From Acidobacteriota bacterium (lineage in GTDB: Bacteria; Acidobacteriota; Terriglobia; Acidiferrales; UBA7541), in contig JAKBLM010000031.1 of NCBI GenBank assembly GCA_021832085.1, positions 1 through 47,394 on the forward strand: a stretch of DNA of 47,394 nucleotides. The letters are read 5' to 3'. Under the pieces are notes generated by a model. That model saw only the letters and a list, made by a program, of their open reading frames with translations, searched no databases and had not been told where the DNA came from. The translations under genes were made by a program, and so were the position numbers. Position 1 is the first letter of the stretch, and each line of letters starts with the position of its first letter. This document shows positions 18,932 to 29,200 of this stretch, piece by piece.

Positions 18932-19918
18932 TTAGTTGGGTGACCCGCCATCCGCGGGGCGGTAGGTCTGCTTTTGCGCTTTCTGCGCGGCTTCCCGTTG
19001 GAGCCTCAACTGCTGTTGGGCATCTTTCATGTTCCCGGTTCGTGCGTAGGCGATCGCCAGTTGATAATGGCCGGCCGGGTCATTGGGCATGGCCTTCACG
19101 TACTTCTCCAGCGGAGCAATGGCCTCGGCGTATTTGCCCGCCCCGTTCAGCGCCACGCCCAGGCCCAGATAAGCCTCCGCGAATTCCACATCGTATTTCG
19201 TTGCCAGCGCGAAGTGGTGGATCGCTTTCGGCCAGTCCTGTTTTTCCCAGAAGAGATCGCCAAGCATGAATTCCGTCGCCGCCGAGTGAGGATCGACCTT
19301 GAGTTCCTCCTCGAATTCCTTTTCCGCTTCAGCCTTGGAATCGGCCGTCTTCGAGCCATGGAAGAACAGAAGCCGGCCCAATTGGTAATGAATTCCGGCG
19401 GTATCGGGATATTTCGCAAGGATGTCGTGGAACACTTTCTCGGCGTCGTCCCACCTCTTCTCCGATTCATATCGCTCGGCCCTCAACTCCATGGCCTGCG
19501 CCGAAGTCGGGTCCTGGGTCACTAGCTTGCGAGCAGTCTGCGTCGCCATTTGCGAGTAATAGTGCGCGGTCACAAAGAGTACCTGGGGATCGTTGGGGAA
19601 TTCACGATTCAGGAAGGCGAGCGCCTCGACCGTATTTCCCATGCGACCCAGGCTCATGCCGCATTGCGCCCGTGCCATCGCCGCCCGGTATTGCAAGTGT
19701 TTGTCGTTAAGGCGCGGAAGTGCCTCGGCCAGCAGCGGCAGGGCTTGCCGGCAATATCCGCTCGCCGCCAGGTTGATGCCTCTTTGCGCTCGGGCGACCG
19801 CCGTTTCCGGAACCTTCCCGGCAGCTTGGGCCAACCCGAAGGCCGCCATCGGCCCGCAGACGAACGCGCAGACAAGAATCACGCCGGAGAATTTCCGCAT
19901 CGGCAAATAGTTTAGCAT
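18932..19918 (-). CDS. Exported TPR-repeat protein
   Basis: About 328 residues. A signal peptide (RKFSGVILVCAFVCGPMAAFGLAQA) precedes tandem TPR units, the clearest ones in the C-terminal half: FMLGDLFWEKQDWPKAIHHF, EAYLGLGVALNGAGKYAEAI and GHYQLAIAYARTGNMKDAQQ. The tail is a basic, Gln-rich helix. The open frame reaches 20011, but the ATG at 19918, with AGAGG just upstream, gives a short N-terminus before the signal; ATG at 19900 is also possible. It is convergent with the CRTAC1 gene at 17097 and follows the amidase gene, whose stop lies about 94 bases upstream on the same strand. Partner proteins are unknown. Confidence 0.82.
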   Translation of the reverse strand: MLNYLPMRKFSGVILVCAFVCGPMAAFGLAQAAGKVPETAVARAQRGINLAASGYCRQALPLLAEALPRLNDKHLQYRAAMARAQCGMSLGRMGNTVEALAFLNREFPNDPQVLFVTAHYYSQMATQTARKLVTQDPTSAQAMELRAERYESEKRWDDAEKVFHDILAKYPDTAGIHYQLGRLLFFHGSKTADSKAEAEKEFEEELKVDPHSAATEFMLGDLFWEKQDWPKAIHHFALATKYDVEFAEAYLGLGVALNGAGKYAEAIAPLEKYVKAMPNDPAGHYQLAIAYARTGNMKDAQQQLRLQREAAQKAQKQTYRPADGGSPN

Positions 19919-20011
19919 GGCGCCTCTGCTGGCCGCGGATTGTGCGCCCCACGGAGGCATTTTCGCCTGGTTGTACCCGGGGCTTCTTTTTCCTTGTCGC
20001 AGTCCCGGCAT

Positions 20012-21424
20012 TCACAAATTTGGTTCGCCCTGCCCGCCACACGCCTGTTCAATTCTTCCCGCGATCGCTAGCACCACTTCCTCCTCATGCGGGCGGCCCA
20101 CCACCTGCACGCCGATCGGCAACCCTTCCGGCGAGCGCCCCACCGGGACGACCACCACCGGATTGCCGAGCAGATTGAACCACTGCGTATAACTCATCGC
20201 ATCGAGGTACTCGACGGGCCGCCCTTCCACATTCCAGACGCGCTCGCGATGACGGAAAGCCGGCACGGCGCACACCGGACACAACAGCACCGGATGCTCC
20301 TCCATTTGCGCCAGAAAGCGCGCACGAATCTCGTCCCTCCTCAAAAGCGCCCCCATGAATCCCTCCAGCGTCAGCGCGGGCTCGGCTGCCACGATGCTCA
20401 TGAATTCCCGCAGAATCGGCCCCACTTCGCCCTCATGTCCCGCCAGTGTCGGCCCCAGCACGAGGCTGCCTGCCGGCCCGAAGAGTGTCCACCAGATTTG
20501 CCGTGCTTCTTCGAGGCCCTCCGGGCAAAAGGCCTCGACATCGAAATTCTGCTCCTCAAGCGCCCACGCTGCGGCGCGCACCGCCGCCCGCGTCTCCGCC
20601 GTTACCGGCACGCGGCCATCCTCCTCGAAGTAGCCGATGCGAAAGCGCCGCAACTCCTGCTCCCCCGGCCACCGCAACGGCACCGGCGCCGAGTTCGGGT
20701 CACCCAGGTCGGGTCCGGCCAATACCTCGAGAAACAAAGCCAGGTCCCCCACCCTGCGCGCCATTGGCCCTACCACTCCGAGCGCAGCAAACGGCCCGGT
20801 CGAAGGCGGGAAATGCCCGGTCGCCGGAATTCGGCCCGGTGTCGGCTTGAGCCCGCAAATTCCGCTGAAATGCGCAGGAATGCGGATCGAGCCACCGCCG
20901 TCGCTTCCGATTCCTCCCGCCGAGCATCGCGCCGCGATCGCTGCCGCTTCACCGCCACTCGAGCCGCCCGGCGTCCGCGCGAGATCCCAGGGGTTGTTTG
21001 TCCTCCCGTAAAGCGGATTGTCGGTTTCGTAAGCCATCAGGAATTCCGGCGCGTTCGTATTTCCAAGCAAGATCGCGCCCGCCGAACGCAGCCGGAGCAC
21101 CAGTGGAGCATCGGCGGCGGGCACGTTGCCGGCCCGCAGCGGCGTTCCCGTTTCGCAGCGGTACCCCGCCACGTCGATGCTGCTCTTGACCGTCATCGGA
21201 ACGCCGTGCAGCGCTCCCAGTTTCTTACCGCTCGCCACCGCTGCTTCGGCGGCCTGTGCCGCCTTTCGCGCACCTTCCTCATCGATCGTCACGAACGCGT
21301 TCAGCTGTGGATTCAGCCGCGCGATCCGATCCAGATGCGCGCGCACCAGTTCAACTGGAGAAAATTTCCGCCACCGGATTCCAGCGGCCATTTCCACCGC
21401 CGAAAGCGAGGTCAAATCGCTCAT
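20012..21424 (-). CDS. Amidase signature family protein
   Basis: Amidase-signature hydrolase of 470 residues with the full Ser-cisSer-Lys catalytic triad: Lys80 (VPMTVKSS), cis-Ser155 (TPGGSSGGEAAA) and nucleophile Ser179 (GSDGGGSIRIPAHFSGICG). Length and sequence match the GatA-like amidases that cleave small amides, but the gatB/gatC partners are not in the window and the C-terminal part (MEEHPVLLCPVCAVPAF, YTQWFNLLGNPVVVVPVG) fits a general amidase better than the tRNA amidotransferase subunit. No signal peptide, so it should be cytoplasmic. Its link to the surrounding exported TPR/CRTAC1 genes is not obvious. It is divergent from the cytochrome operon, with about 200 bases between starts. 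Confidence 0.9.
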   Translation of the reverse strand: MSDLTSLSAVEMAAGIRWRKFSPVELVRAHLDRIARLNPQLNAFVTIDEEGARKAAQAAEAAVASGKKLGALHGVPMTVKSSIDVAGYRCETGTPLRAGNVPAADAPLVLRLRSAGAILLGNTNAPEFLMAYETDNPLYGRTNNPWDLARTPGGSSGGEAAAIAARCSAGGIGSDGGGSIRIPAHFSGICGLKPTPGRIPATGHFPPSTGPFAALGVVGPMARRVGDLALFLEVLAGPDLGDPNSAPVPLRWPGEQELRRFRIGYFEEDGRVPVTAETRAAVRAAAWALEEQNFDVEAFCPEGLEEARQIWWTLFGPAGSLVLGPTLAGHEGEVGPILREFMSIVAAEPALTLEGFMGALLRRDEIRARFLAQMEEHPVLLCPVCAVPAFRHRERVWNVEGRPVEYLDAMSYTQWFNLLGNPVVVVPVGRSPEGLPIGVQVVGRPHEEEVVLAIAGRIEQACGGQGEPNL

Positions 21425-21554
21425 CTTGCGCTCCTCCCTGCCTATTCCGGGAAATCGCTTTCAGTCTATCATCGGGCCCGCCGAGGGTGGCCGGCGACGC
21501 TGGTTCGCCCGGCAGCAGAGAGGCTTGTGCGTCCCCTGTCCTGTCAAGACATTA

Positions 21555-21583
21555 TTGCTGGCCCTATCCCAATCTGGTAATGT
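21555..21583 (+). promoter_or_regulatory. Sigma70-like promoter of the cytochrome/CRTAC1 operon
   Basis: TTGCTG (21555-21560), a 17-base spacer, then TAATGT (21578-21583). Spacing is ideal and both hexamers are close to consensus. The -10 overlaps a LacI-type palindrome, which supports regulation by repression. Confidence 0.5.
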
Positions 21584-21597
21584 GAAAGCGTTTTCAC
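21582..21597. promoter_or_regulatory. LacI-type operator overlapping the cytochrome operon promoter
   Basis: GTGAAAGCGTTTTCAC is palindromic with one mismatch and matches the LacI-family pattern TGAAAxCGxTTTCA exactly at the constrained positions. It overlaps the -10 element and probable transcription start, the classical position for a repressor. The gene starts 24 bases downstream. Confidence 0.6.
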
Positions 21598-21620
21598 GAC
21601 CGGGGGAAGGGTTCGGAAAA

Positions 21621-24491
21621 TTGGCGGGCTTACAACGCTTTGCGGTCAAATCCCGGGCAGTCCTCCTCGCCGCTTTGTTTGCCACGGCCCTCTATGAATA
21701 TGGCTGGCCAAACCCCTCCCTGACGTATGAAGGCGCTGTTCTCCTCCACCTGATCTCCGGCCTTCTGCTGATGCTCCTCTTCTTGCCGGTTCTTCCTGGC
21801 CTGTTCCGAAACCGCGCGGCAACTGCGCGCCTGGGCTGGGCGCTGCTGCTCGCCGGCGGCGCCTATGGTGGCGTGCTGATCTACACGGGCGACTCAGTCA
21901 ACCACATGGGCATCTTCTACACCCACATCGCCCTGTGCGTTTCGGCGCTGTGCCTGCTCCTGGGCGACTGGGCCGGCCGGTGCGGCTGGCTCGCGGGCTC
22001 GCGCGCACGCGCGGCGCTGCGGTTCACTCTGCTTTTCCTCGTTGCCGGTGGCATCTCTTACGGCGCCTGGTGGGAGCGCTACATACCGTGGGAAGAAGCG
22101 GCCAAGATTCAGAATCCCCCGATCGCTCCGGCGACCATGTACCAGGAGGGAGGGGGCGCCAACAGCGCGTTTTTCCCCAGTTCCGCCACGATCGAGAATG
22201 CGAAGGACATTCCGGAGTCGTTTTTCCTGCAGTCCAAGTCGTGCGAAGAATGTCACGCTCGCACCTACCACGAATGGTTCGAGTCGGCGCACCACTTCTC
22301 GTCCTTCAACAACCAGTGGTATCGCGCCGCTGTGCTCTACATGCAGAGCCGTGTCGGCATCAAGCCGTCAAAGTTCTGTGCCGGCTGCCACGACGAAGCC
22401 CTGCTCTTCAGCGGCGTTTTCGCCAAGACCCCAGCCAAGGACCTAATCCATACCAAAGCCGCCAACGCCGGCGTCGGCTGCCTGGTTTGCCATTCGATCG
22501 CAAAGGTTCCCAGCACAATGGGTCAGGGGGGCTACGTGCTCAAGTACCCGCCCTTGGCCAGACTCGCCGCCAGCAAGAACCCCATCATTCACAAACTGGT
22601 CAATTTCCTCATCGTCCTGAATCCCGAACCGCACAAACGCACCTTCATGCAGCCGTTTATGCACAATCGCAAGCAAGTGGCGGAATTCTGCTCGGTCTGC
22701 CACAAGCTGCACCTCGACTATCCGGTCAACTACTACCGTTGGATCCGCGGCTTCGACGACTACGATCACTGGCAGGCGAGCGGCGTCTCAGGTAACAGTG
22801 CCCGCTCCTTCTACTACCCGGCTCATCCGTTCGTCTGCACCGATTGCCACATGCCACTGGTTCGCTCGCATGAATACGGCAATATCGACGGGTTCATCCA
22901 CTCCCACCGCTTCCCCGGTGCCAACACCGCGCTGCCCTATGACAACAAATTCAAGAAACAGCTCGAGGACGTCACCCGCTTCCTCCAGAACGACAAGGTC
23001 AGCGTCACGATCTTCGCCATGGCTCCGCAAGCCAAGCCCTTGAAGCTGACCACCCAGGCGCTCATCCAGCAAAGGGCCACTTCCAGCATATTCCCCGCGG
23101 GACCCGGAGTGTCTTTCCACGCCCCGATCGCCGGTGCGAGTATCGCCCCCAGCTTTGCCGACCTGACCGCGCCGCTGTACCGGGTTACCGGCCAAGTGAA
23201 GCCCGGCGAAACCGTGCGGGTCGACGTCGTCGTCCGTACGATCGGCGTCGGACATTTTTTCCCCGGCGGCACAGTGGACTCGAACAACGTGTGGCTCGAG
23301 CTAAAAGCGGTGGACGCCAATGGACACACCATCTTCTGGAGCGGCGCCCCCCAGGATGGCGGCGACGGGCCGGTCGATCCAGGCGCCGAGTTCTACCGCG
23401 CGCTTTTGATCGACAAGGGCGGCAACCCGATTGACAAGCGAAACGCCTTTATGGAACACGCTGTCATCTACTCCAATCTGATACCTCCGGGCGCGGCCAG
23501 CACGGTGCACTATCTGATTCACATCCCCAAGAACATCGTCGGTCCCATTCACCTCACCGCGAAGCTGAACTACCGGAAGTTCAACTGGTGGTTCACCCAG
23601 TTCGCCTTCGCTGGCGTGCCCGATCCGAACCAGAAACCCAAACCGACCTATAACTACAACGCCGACGACACCGAGTACGTCTTTACCGGTTCCACAAAGG
23701 GCGACGCGGGCAAGCGCAAAGGCATCCCGGATCTCCCGATCGTGGTGATGGCCCGCGATCAGGTCAATCTGGATGTGCTGGCGGCCAACGGTCCGCCGCC
23801 CAGGGCCAAGATTGTTCTGAACCACGAAGATTGGCAGCACTGGAACGACTACGGCATCGGCCTGCTCCTCCAAGGCGACTTGAAGGCCGCCTATGACGCT
23901 TTCCAGGAAGTGGCGACGGTTGCTCCCAACAACCCGGACGGCTGGGACAACATGGGCCGCGTCGAACTGCAGGAAGGAAATCTGCCCTTGGCGGCCGGGA
24001 TGTTCCAGCGCGCGATGAAGGTCGACCCGCCCCTTGCCAGCGCCCACTACTTCATGGCCCATATCCTGCGCGACGAGGGCAAGTACAAACAAGCCATCCC
24101 CTACTACAAGGAGGCGCTACGCCTGTATCCGGTCGACATCGTGGTGCGCAACGAGTTTGGCCGCAACTATTTCCTTATGCGGCGCTACCGCAAGGCAATC
24201 GTCCAATTCCGCAAGGCCATCGCCATCAATCCCGAGGATCTCTTCGCGAACTACAATCTCATGCTGTGCTACACCGGCCTCGACAAGCCCAAGATCGCGC
24301 ACCAGTTCGAGATCCGTTATCTCCGCTTCAGGGCCGATAATGCGGCGCCGGCGCTGATCGGCATGTATGTGCGCAACCACCCCAACGCCAACAACGAGCG
24401 CCAGCCGGTGCACGAGCAAGTTTCCGTGCCGTTGAAATACATCGAGAATGGAGACTACGATCCCCCGTTCCCGAAGAACATCTTTCACTAG
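21621..24491 (+). CDS. Membrane pentaheme c-type cytochrome fused to TPR repeats
   Basis: About 956 residues from a TTG at 21621, chosen because it follows the promoter/operator and a GGGGGAAGG; the open frame extends further upstream through the promoter. Order: four hydrophobic helices (about 12-25, 38-60, 71-88, 97-115) and another at 133-149; five CxxCH heme sites at residues 208, 253, 287, 357 and 406 (CEECH, CAGCH, CLVCH, CSVCH, CTDCH); a beta-rich region around 520-680; and a TPR array from about 740 (WDNMGRVELQEGNLPLAAGM, HYFMAHILRDEGKYKQAIPY). This suggests a membrane-anchored multiheme electron-transfer protein with a protein-docking tail. It heads an operon with two CRTAC1 proteins, 15 bases before the next start. 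The redox partner is unknown. Confidence 0.85.
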   Translation: MAGLQRFAVKSRAVLLAALFATALYEYGWPNPSLTYEGAVLLHLISGLLLMLLFLPVLPGLFRNRAATARLGWALLLAGGAYGGVLIYTGDSVNHMGIFYTHIALCVSALCLLLGDWAGRCGWLAGSRARAALRFTLLFLVAGGISYGAWWERYIPWEEAAKIQNPPIAPATMYQEGGGANSAFFPSSATIENAKDIPESFFLQSKSCEECHARTYHEWFESAHHFSSFNNQWYRAAVLYMQSRVGIKPSKFCAGCHDEALLFSGVFAKTPAKDLIHTKAANAGVGCLVCHSIAKVPSTMGQGGYVLKYPPLARLAASKNPIIHKLVNFLIVLNPEPHKRTFMQPFMHNRKQVAEFCSVCHKLHLDYPVNYYRWIRGFDDYDHWQASGVSGNSARSFYYPAHPFVCTDCHMPLVRSHEYGNIDGFIHSHRFPGANTALPYDNKFKKQLEDVTRFLQNDKVSVTIFAMAPQAKPLKLTTQALIQQRATSSIFPAGPGVSFHAPIAGASIAPSFADLTAPLYRVTGQVKPGETVRVDVVVRTIGVGHFFPGGTVDSNNVWLELKAVDANGHTIFWSGAPQDGGDGPVDPGAEFYRALLIDKGGNPIDKRNAFMEHAVIYSNLIPPGAASTVHYLIHIPKNIVGPIHLTAKLNYRKFNWWFTQFAFAGVPDPNQKPKPTYNYNADDTEYVFTGSTKGDAGKRKGIPDLPIVVMARDQVNLDVLAANGPPPRAKIVLNHEDWQHWNDYGIGLLLQGDLKAAYDAFQEVATVAPNNPDGWDNMGRVELQEGNLPLAAGMFQRAMKVDPPLASAHYFMAHILRDEGKYKQAIPYYKEALRLYPVDIVVRNEFGRNYFLMRRYRKAIVQFRKAIAINPEDLFANYNLMLCYTGLDKPKIAHQFEIRYLRFRADNAAPALIGMYVRNHPNANNERQPVHEQVSVPLKYIENGDYDPPFPKNIFH

Positions 24492-24506
24492 GGGGATAGT
24501 TCGCTG

Positions 24507-26234
24507 ATGACATTTCGCCGCGGGCTTCGCTTCCTGCCGTATCTGGTCGTGGCCGCCATTCTGCTTTCGGCCTTGGTCACCGCCCGTGCCAACAATCCGG
24601 CCCCTGCTCCCCATCCTCGCTTCGTCAATATCACGCGCTCCGCCGGCATCAATTTCGTCCACAACAACGGGGCTTTCGGCGCCAAATATCTGCCTGAAAC
24701 TCTCGGCTCGGGTGTCTGTTTCATCGACTACAACAACACCGGCCGGCAGAGCATCCTGCTCGTGAACGGCGAGGATTGGCCGGGCCATCCACTCCATCGC
24801 TATCCCACCACCATGGAACTCTGGCGCAACAACGGCAACGGCACCTTTACGAACGTCACGCGCCAGGCACATCTCAACGTGCCCATGTACGGCATGGGTT
24901 GCGCCATCGGCGACTACAACAACGACGGCTGCGACGATATCTTCGTCACCGCCGTCGGCCAAAATCACCTGTTCCGCAACAATTGCAACGGCACCTTCAC
25001 TGACGTCACCAAGCAAGCCGGACTTTGGGGACCGAAGGACTTCAGCACCAGCGCCGCCTGGATCCAGGCCACCCGCGACGGTCTGCTCGACCTCGTCGTC
25101 GCCAACTACGTGAAATGGTCGCCCAAAACCGACATCTATTGCACCATCAACGGCAAGACGAAGTCCTACTGCACCGCCCAGGTATACCACGGGGAATCCC
25201 TCACCTTTTGGCGCAACAACGGCAATGGCACCTTCACCAACGTCACCAAGCAAGCCGGCCTCTACGATCCCAACGACAAGAGCCTCGGCATCGCCGTCGC
25301 CGACTTCAACAACGACGGCTGGCCCGACATCGCCGTCAGCAACGATGACGAGCCCAACAAGCTCTATATCAACAACCACAACGGCACATTCACCAGCGAG
25401 GGCGTCACCGCCGGCATCGCTTATAGCGGCAGCGGCGTGGCTCGCTCCGGCATGGGCATCGCCGCCGCCGATTACAATCATTCCGGCTACCCCAGCCTGG
25501 TGATCACCAATTTCTCCAACCAGATGCTCTCGCTCTACCAAAACCAGGGCAACGGCCTCTTCATCAACCTCGCGCCCCATTCCGAAATCGGTCGCGCCAG
25601 CCTGCTCACTCTCGGCTTCGGGTGTTTCTGGTTCGATTACAACCTCGACGGCTGGCCAGACCTGTTCGTCGCCAATGGCCACATCGATCCAGGTATCAGT
25701 GCCATCCAGCCCCAGGTTCACTACGCCGAACCCCCGCTGCTCTTCGAAAATCTCGGCAACGGCAAGTTCGCCAACCTCACCAAGCAGATGGGCGCATCCT
25801 TCAACAAGCCCCGAGTCGCTCGCGGCACCGCCTTCGCCGACGTCAATAACGACGGCGCTCCCGACCTCGTCATCACGACCAACAACGGCCCGGCCGCGCT
25901 CTTCCTGAACGAGGGTGAAACCAATAACAGCCTGGAGATCAAGCTCGTCGGTGTAGAATCCAACCGTGACGGCCTCGATTCGACCGTCAGAGTCCGCGCG
26001 GGAGGAATGACGCAATCCGAGATGCTCACCAACGGTGGCAGCTATCTTTCCTCGAGCGAGCTGATCCTCACCTTTGGCCTCGGCCGGTACAAGAAAGCCA
26101 GCTTGGTGGAAATCGATTGGCCCAGCGGTCATCGCGATTTCTTGAGGAACGTCGCCGCCAACCAGCTCATCACGGTCAAGGAAGGCGTCGGGATTATCGC
26201 CAGGAAGCCGCTGAATAGAAGGGGCACTTGGTGA
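24507..26234 (+). CDS. CRTAC1-family protein (FG-GAP repeats + ASPIC/UnbV), Sec signal
   Basis: A 575-residue exported protein. The N-terminal signal (FLPYLVVAAILLSALVTARA, about 9-28) is Sec-type, unlike the Tat signals of the paralogues at 14996 and 17097. The body is made of FG-GAP/VCBS loops (DYNNDGCDDIFVTAVG, DFNNDGWPDIAVSNDD, DYNLDGWPDLFVANG) with NNNGTFTNV-type connectors. Several loops carry Asn or other replacements, so calcium occupancy may be uneven. The C-terminal ASPIC/UnbV domain reads LILTFGLGRYKKASLVEIDW. It is the middle gene of the cytochrome operon, 15 bases after the cytochrome gene and overlapping the next gene by four bases. Confidence 0.9.
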   Translation: MTFRRGLRFLPYLVVAAILLSALVTARANNPAPAPHPRFVNITRSAGINFVHNNGAFGAKYLPETLGSGVCFIDYNNTGRQSILLVNGEDWPGHPLHRYPTTMELWRNNGNGTFTNVTRQAHLNVPMYGMGCAIGDYNNDGCDDIFVTAVGQNHLFRNNCNGTFTDVTKQAGLWGPKDFSTSAAWIQATRDGLLDLVVANYVKWSPKTDIYCTINGKTKSYCTAQVYHGESLTFWRNNGNGTFTNVTKQAGLYDPNDKSLGIAVADFNNDGWPDIAVSNDDEPNKLYINNHNGTFTSEGVTAGIAYSGSGVARSGMGIAAADYNHSGYPSLVITNFSNQMLSLYQNQGNGLFINLAPHSEIGRASLLTLGFGCFWFDYNLDGWPDLFVANGHIDPGISAIQPQVHYAEPPLLFENLGNGKFANLTKQMGASFNKPRVARGTAFADVNNDGAPDLVITTNNGPAALFLNEGETNNSLEIKLVGVESNRDGLDSTVRVRAGGMTQSEMLTNGGSYLSSSELILTFGLGRYKKASLVEIDWPSGHRDFLRNVAANQLITVKEGVGIIARKPLNRRGTW

Positions 26235-29200
26235 AATCGCTCCGGGCCAAGCATTTCCCCAAGGTGGGAATCCTGGGCGTGACGCTGCTTTGCGGGTCTG
26301 TCCTGCTGGCCGGTTTCCTCTACTTCCCCGCGTTACACGCCGCGGGGGGCCAGCCCAAGCAACTCTCGGCGCGCCGGCTCAAAGCTTCTCTCCTCAACAA
26401 TCTCGGCGTCGCCTACATGAACCGCGAGTCGATCGTGAAAGCGGCCGGTTATTTCCAGCGAGCCCACGCCACCGATCCCAAGCTCAGCACTGCCCGGCTC
26501 AACCTGGCGATCGCCCTCTTGAATACCCAGAAGTATCACGAGGCCGGTGCGATTTTCGAAAGCCTCGTCCATTCCGAGCCGCGCAATCCTTATGCTTGGT
26601 ACAACCTCGGCCTGCTCGCGATGGATGAAAACCATCCGAAAGCCGCGCTCCAGGACTTCCAGCGGGTCGCTGCCATCGATCCCCACGACGCGGATACCCG
26701 TTATTTCATCGGTCGGCTGCATCTTCAGCTCGGCCAATATGCCCAGGCCATCGCCTCGTTCGAAGCCGCGTTGCGCATCGATCCCTTCCACGTTTCTGCA
26801 GAATTCGGCCTGGCACAGACCTACCTGCATATGAGAAACATGGCCGAGGCCCGGCGTCATCTCGCCATCTTCCAACATCTCACCGCAGCCAAACTCGGTG
26901 CCCCGCTCACCCTCATCTACGGTCAGCAGGGCAAATATTCTCAGGCTGTCGACGTTCCTACCGGCCTTGAGCCCGTCCCTCCGCCCCTCCCGGTCCATTT
27001 CGTCAATGTCACCAAGGGTTCCGGTCTGCCCGTCAGCGTTCCTCGCTCCGCTGCCGGTACTTCCACGACCGCGGCCTCTTGGTTCGGCTCGGGCGCCTGC
27101 GTTTTCGACTACAACGGCGACGGTCTGCCTGACATCCTCCTGCTCGACATCGGCGGCGCTCCCGCGCTCTATCGCAACCTCGGCCACGGCCACTTTGTCA
27201 ACGTGACGAAGGGTTCCGGCATCTCCATCCCCGGTCCCGGCATCGGCTGCACCGTTGGCGACTACAACAACGACAATCGGCCCGATCTCGCCATCAGTTA
27301 CAACGGCGGCATCGCCCTCTTCGAAAACGAAGGCCACGGCAAGTTCCTCAACGTCACACGCCAGGCCGGCATCAACACCACCGGCCTCGTCCTCGGCCTC
27401 ACCTTTGTCGATTACGACCACGACGGCGATCTCGATCTCTATGCCACGCGCTTCCCCAACGTTCCCGTCAACCCCTCGACCGGCGCGCTTTCCTTGCCCC
27501 CTGGCAAACCGGTGCCTACGAACGTGCTTTGGCGAAACGACGGCAACGGGAAATTCACCAACGTCACCGCCGCCACCGGCCTCGCCGGCCCGGGCCTGAG
27601 CCTTGGCGCGCTGCTCAGCGACGTCAATAACGACCGCGCTGTCGACCTCGTCCTCACCGGCTACCGCAATGCCCCGGTCATCTACCTGAATCCCCGCGAA
27701 GGTAAGTTTCGTCCTATTCGCCCCTGGACCACAGCCTTTTCCGTTCCCACGCTCGGTGTCACCGCGCTCGATTTCAACAAGGACGACTGGATGGATCTCG
27801 CCTTCACCCAGGACGGCACGCCCGGCCTTACCCTCTGGCGCAACATCGACGGCAAAAAGTTCGTCCGCGTGCCGCTGCCCCGGCTCAATTGGACGCGCGC
27901 CTGGGGCGTCGCCCCCATCGACTACGACAACGACGGCTGGATCGACCTGGTCGCCGTCGGCATCAACGCCAAGGGCGGCCACATCGCCCTGTTCCGCAAC
28001 GAGGGTCCGGCCGGTTTCCGCAACGTCACGCGCCAGGTGGGGCTCGACAAGATTCATCTCAGCCATCCCCGCTCGATCGTCGCTGCCGATTTTTATGGCG
28101 ACGGCGCAACCGATCTGCTCATCACTCAGCACGACGGCCCGCCGGTGCTGCTCCGCAACGTCGGCGGCAACCGCAATCACTGGCTCCAGATCAAGCTGCG
28201 CGGCAACCACGACAACCACAGCGGCCTCGGCACCAAAGTCAAGATCTTCGCCGGCACGTTGCATCAGAAATTCGAAATTGCCGGCGCCTCCGGTTATCTC
28301 AGCCAGGATCCGGCCACGCTCACCGCCGGTCTCGGCTCGCATTCCGAGGCCGGCGTCGTGCGCATGCTCTGGCCCACCGGCGTCTTGCAGGATGAAGTCC
28401 ACATCTCCGCCGACCAGCCCCACCTGATCAACGAAATCAATCGCCGCGGCAGCTCCTGTCCTCTCCTGTTCGTCTGGGACGGCCGGCATTTCCACTTCGT
28501 CTCCGACATCCTCGGCGCCGGAATCATCGGCCACTGGGTCGCACCCGGTGAGCGCAACATCCCCGATCCAATCGAGTACGTGAAAGTTCCCGGTTCCCTC
28601 GTTCGGCCGCGCCACGGCCGGCTCAGTTTCCGCCTGCTCGAGCCGATGGAGGAACTCGATTATCTCGATCAGGTCCGGTTGCTCGCCGTCGACCACCCCG
28701 CTGGCACCTCCGTCTATTCCAATTCGCGTTTCTCGATGGAGCCGCCTTTCCCGCGTTTCCACGTGATCGTCAGCCGCGGCGCTCGCCCCCTACTCGGCGC
28801 CTGGAATGGTCGCGGTCAAGATGTGCTGCCCGAACTCCTGAAGAAGGATCACCGCTTCGTCCAAAGCTTTTCCAGCACGCCCTTCGCGGGCATCGCCGCG
28901 ACACACGCCTTGAAACTCGAACTCGGCCCCTGGAATCCTCGCCGGCCACTGCGGCTCATCATGACCGGCTTCACCGATTATTTCAGTGCCAGCTCGCTCT
29001 ATGCCGCCTGGCAGGCGGGCTTGAGCCCGATCCCGCCCTTCGTCGAAGCACTCGAACCCGATGGCCGTTGGAAACGTGTAATCGCCAACATGGGCTTTCC
29101 CGCTGGCCTCGAGCGAACCATGGTCGTCAACCTTACCGGCCATCTGCCGCCGGGCACACGCTTCATCCGCATCGTCACAAATCTCAAGATCTACTGGGAT

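Noticed and set aside
24117..26132. 671-codon open frame on the minus strand
   Set aside because: It is antisense to the CRTAC1 gene; its Val/Asp/Gly-rich repeats (VVVVIGGGDAHA) are the mirror of the FG-GAP codons. No start site or family.
26333..28762. 809-codon open frame on the minus strand
   Set aside because: Antisense shadow of the TPR-CRTAC1 gene produced by biased codon use in the calcium-loop repeats.
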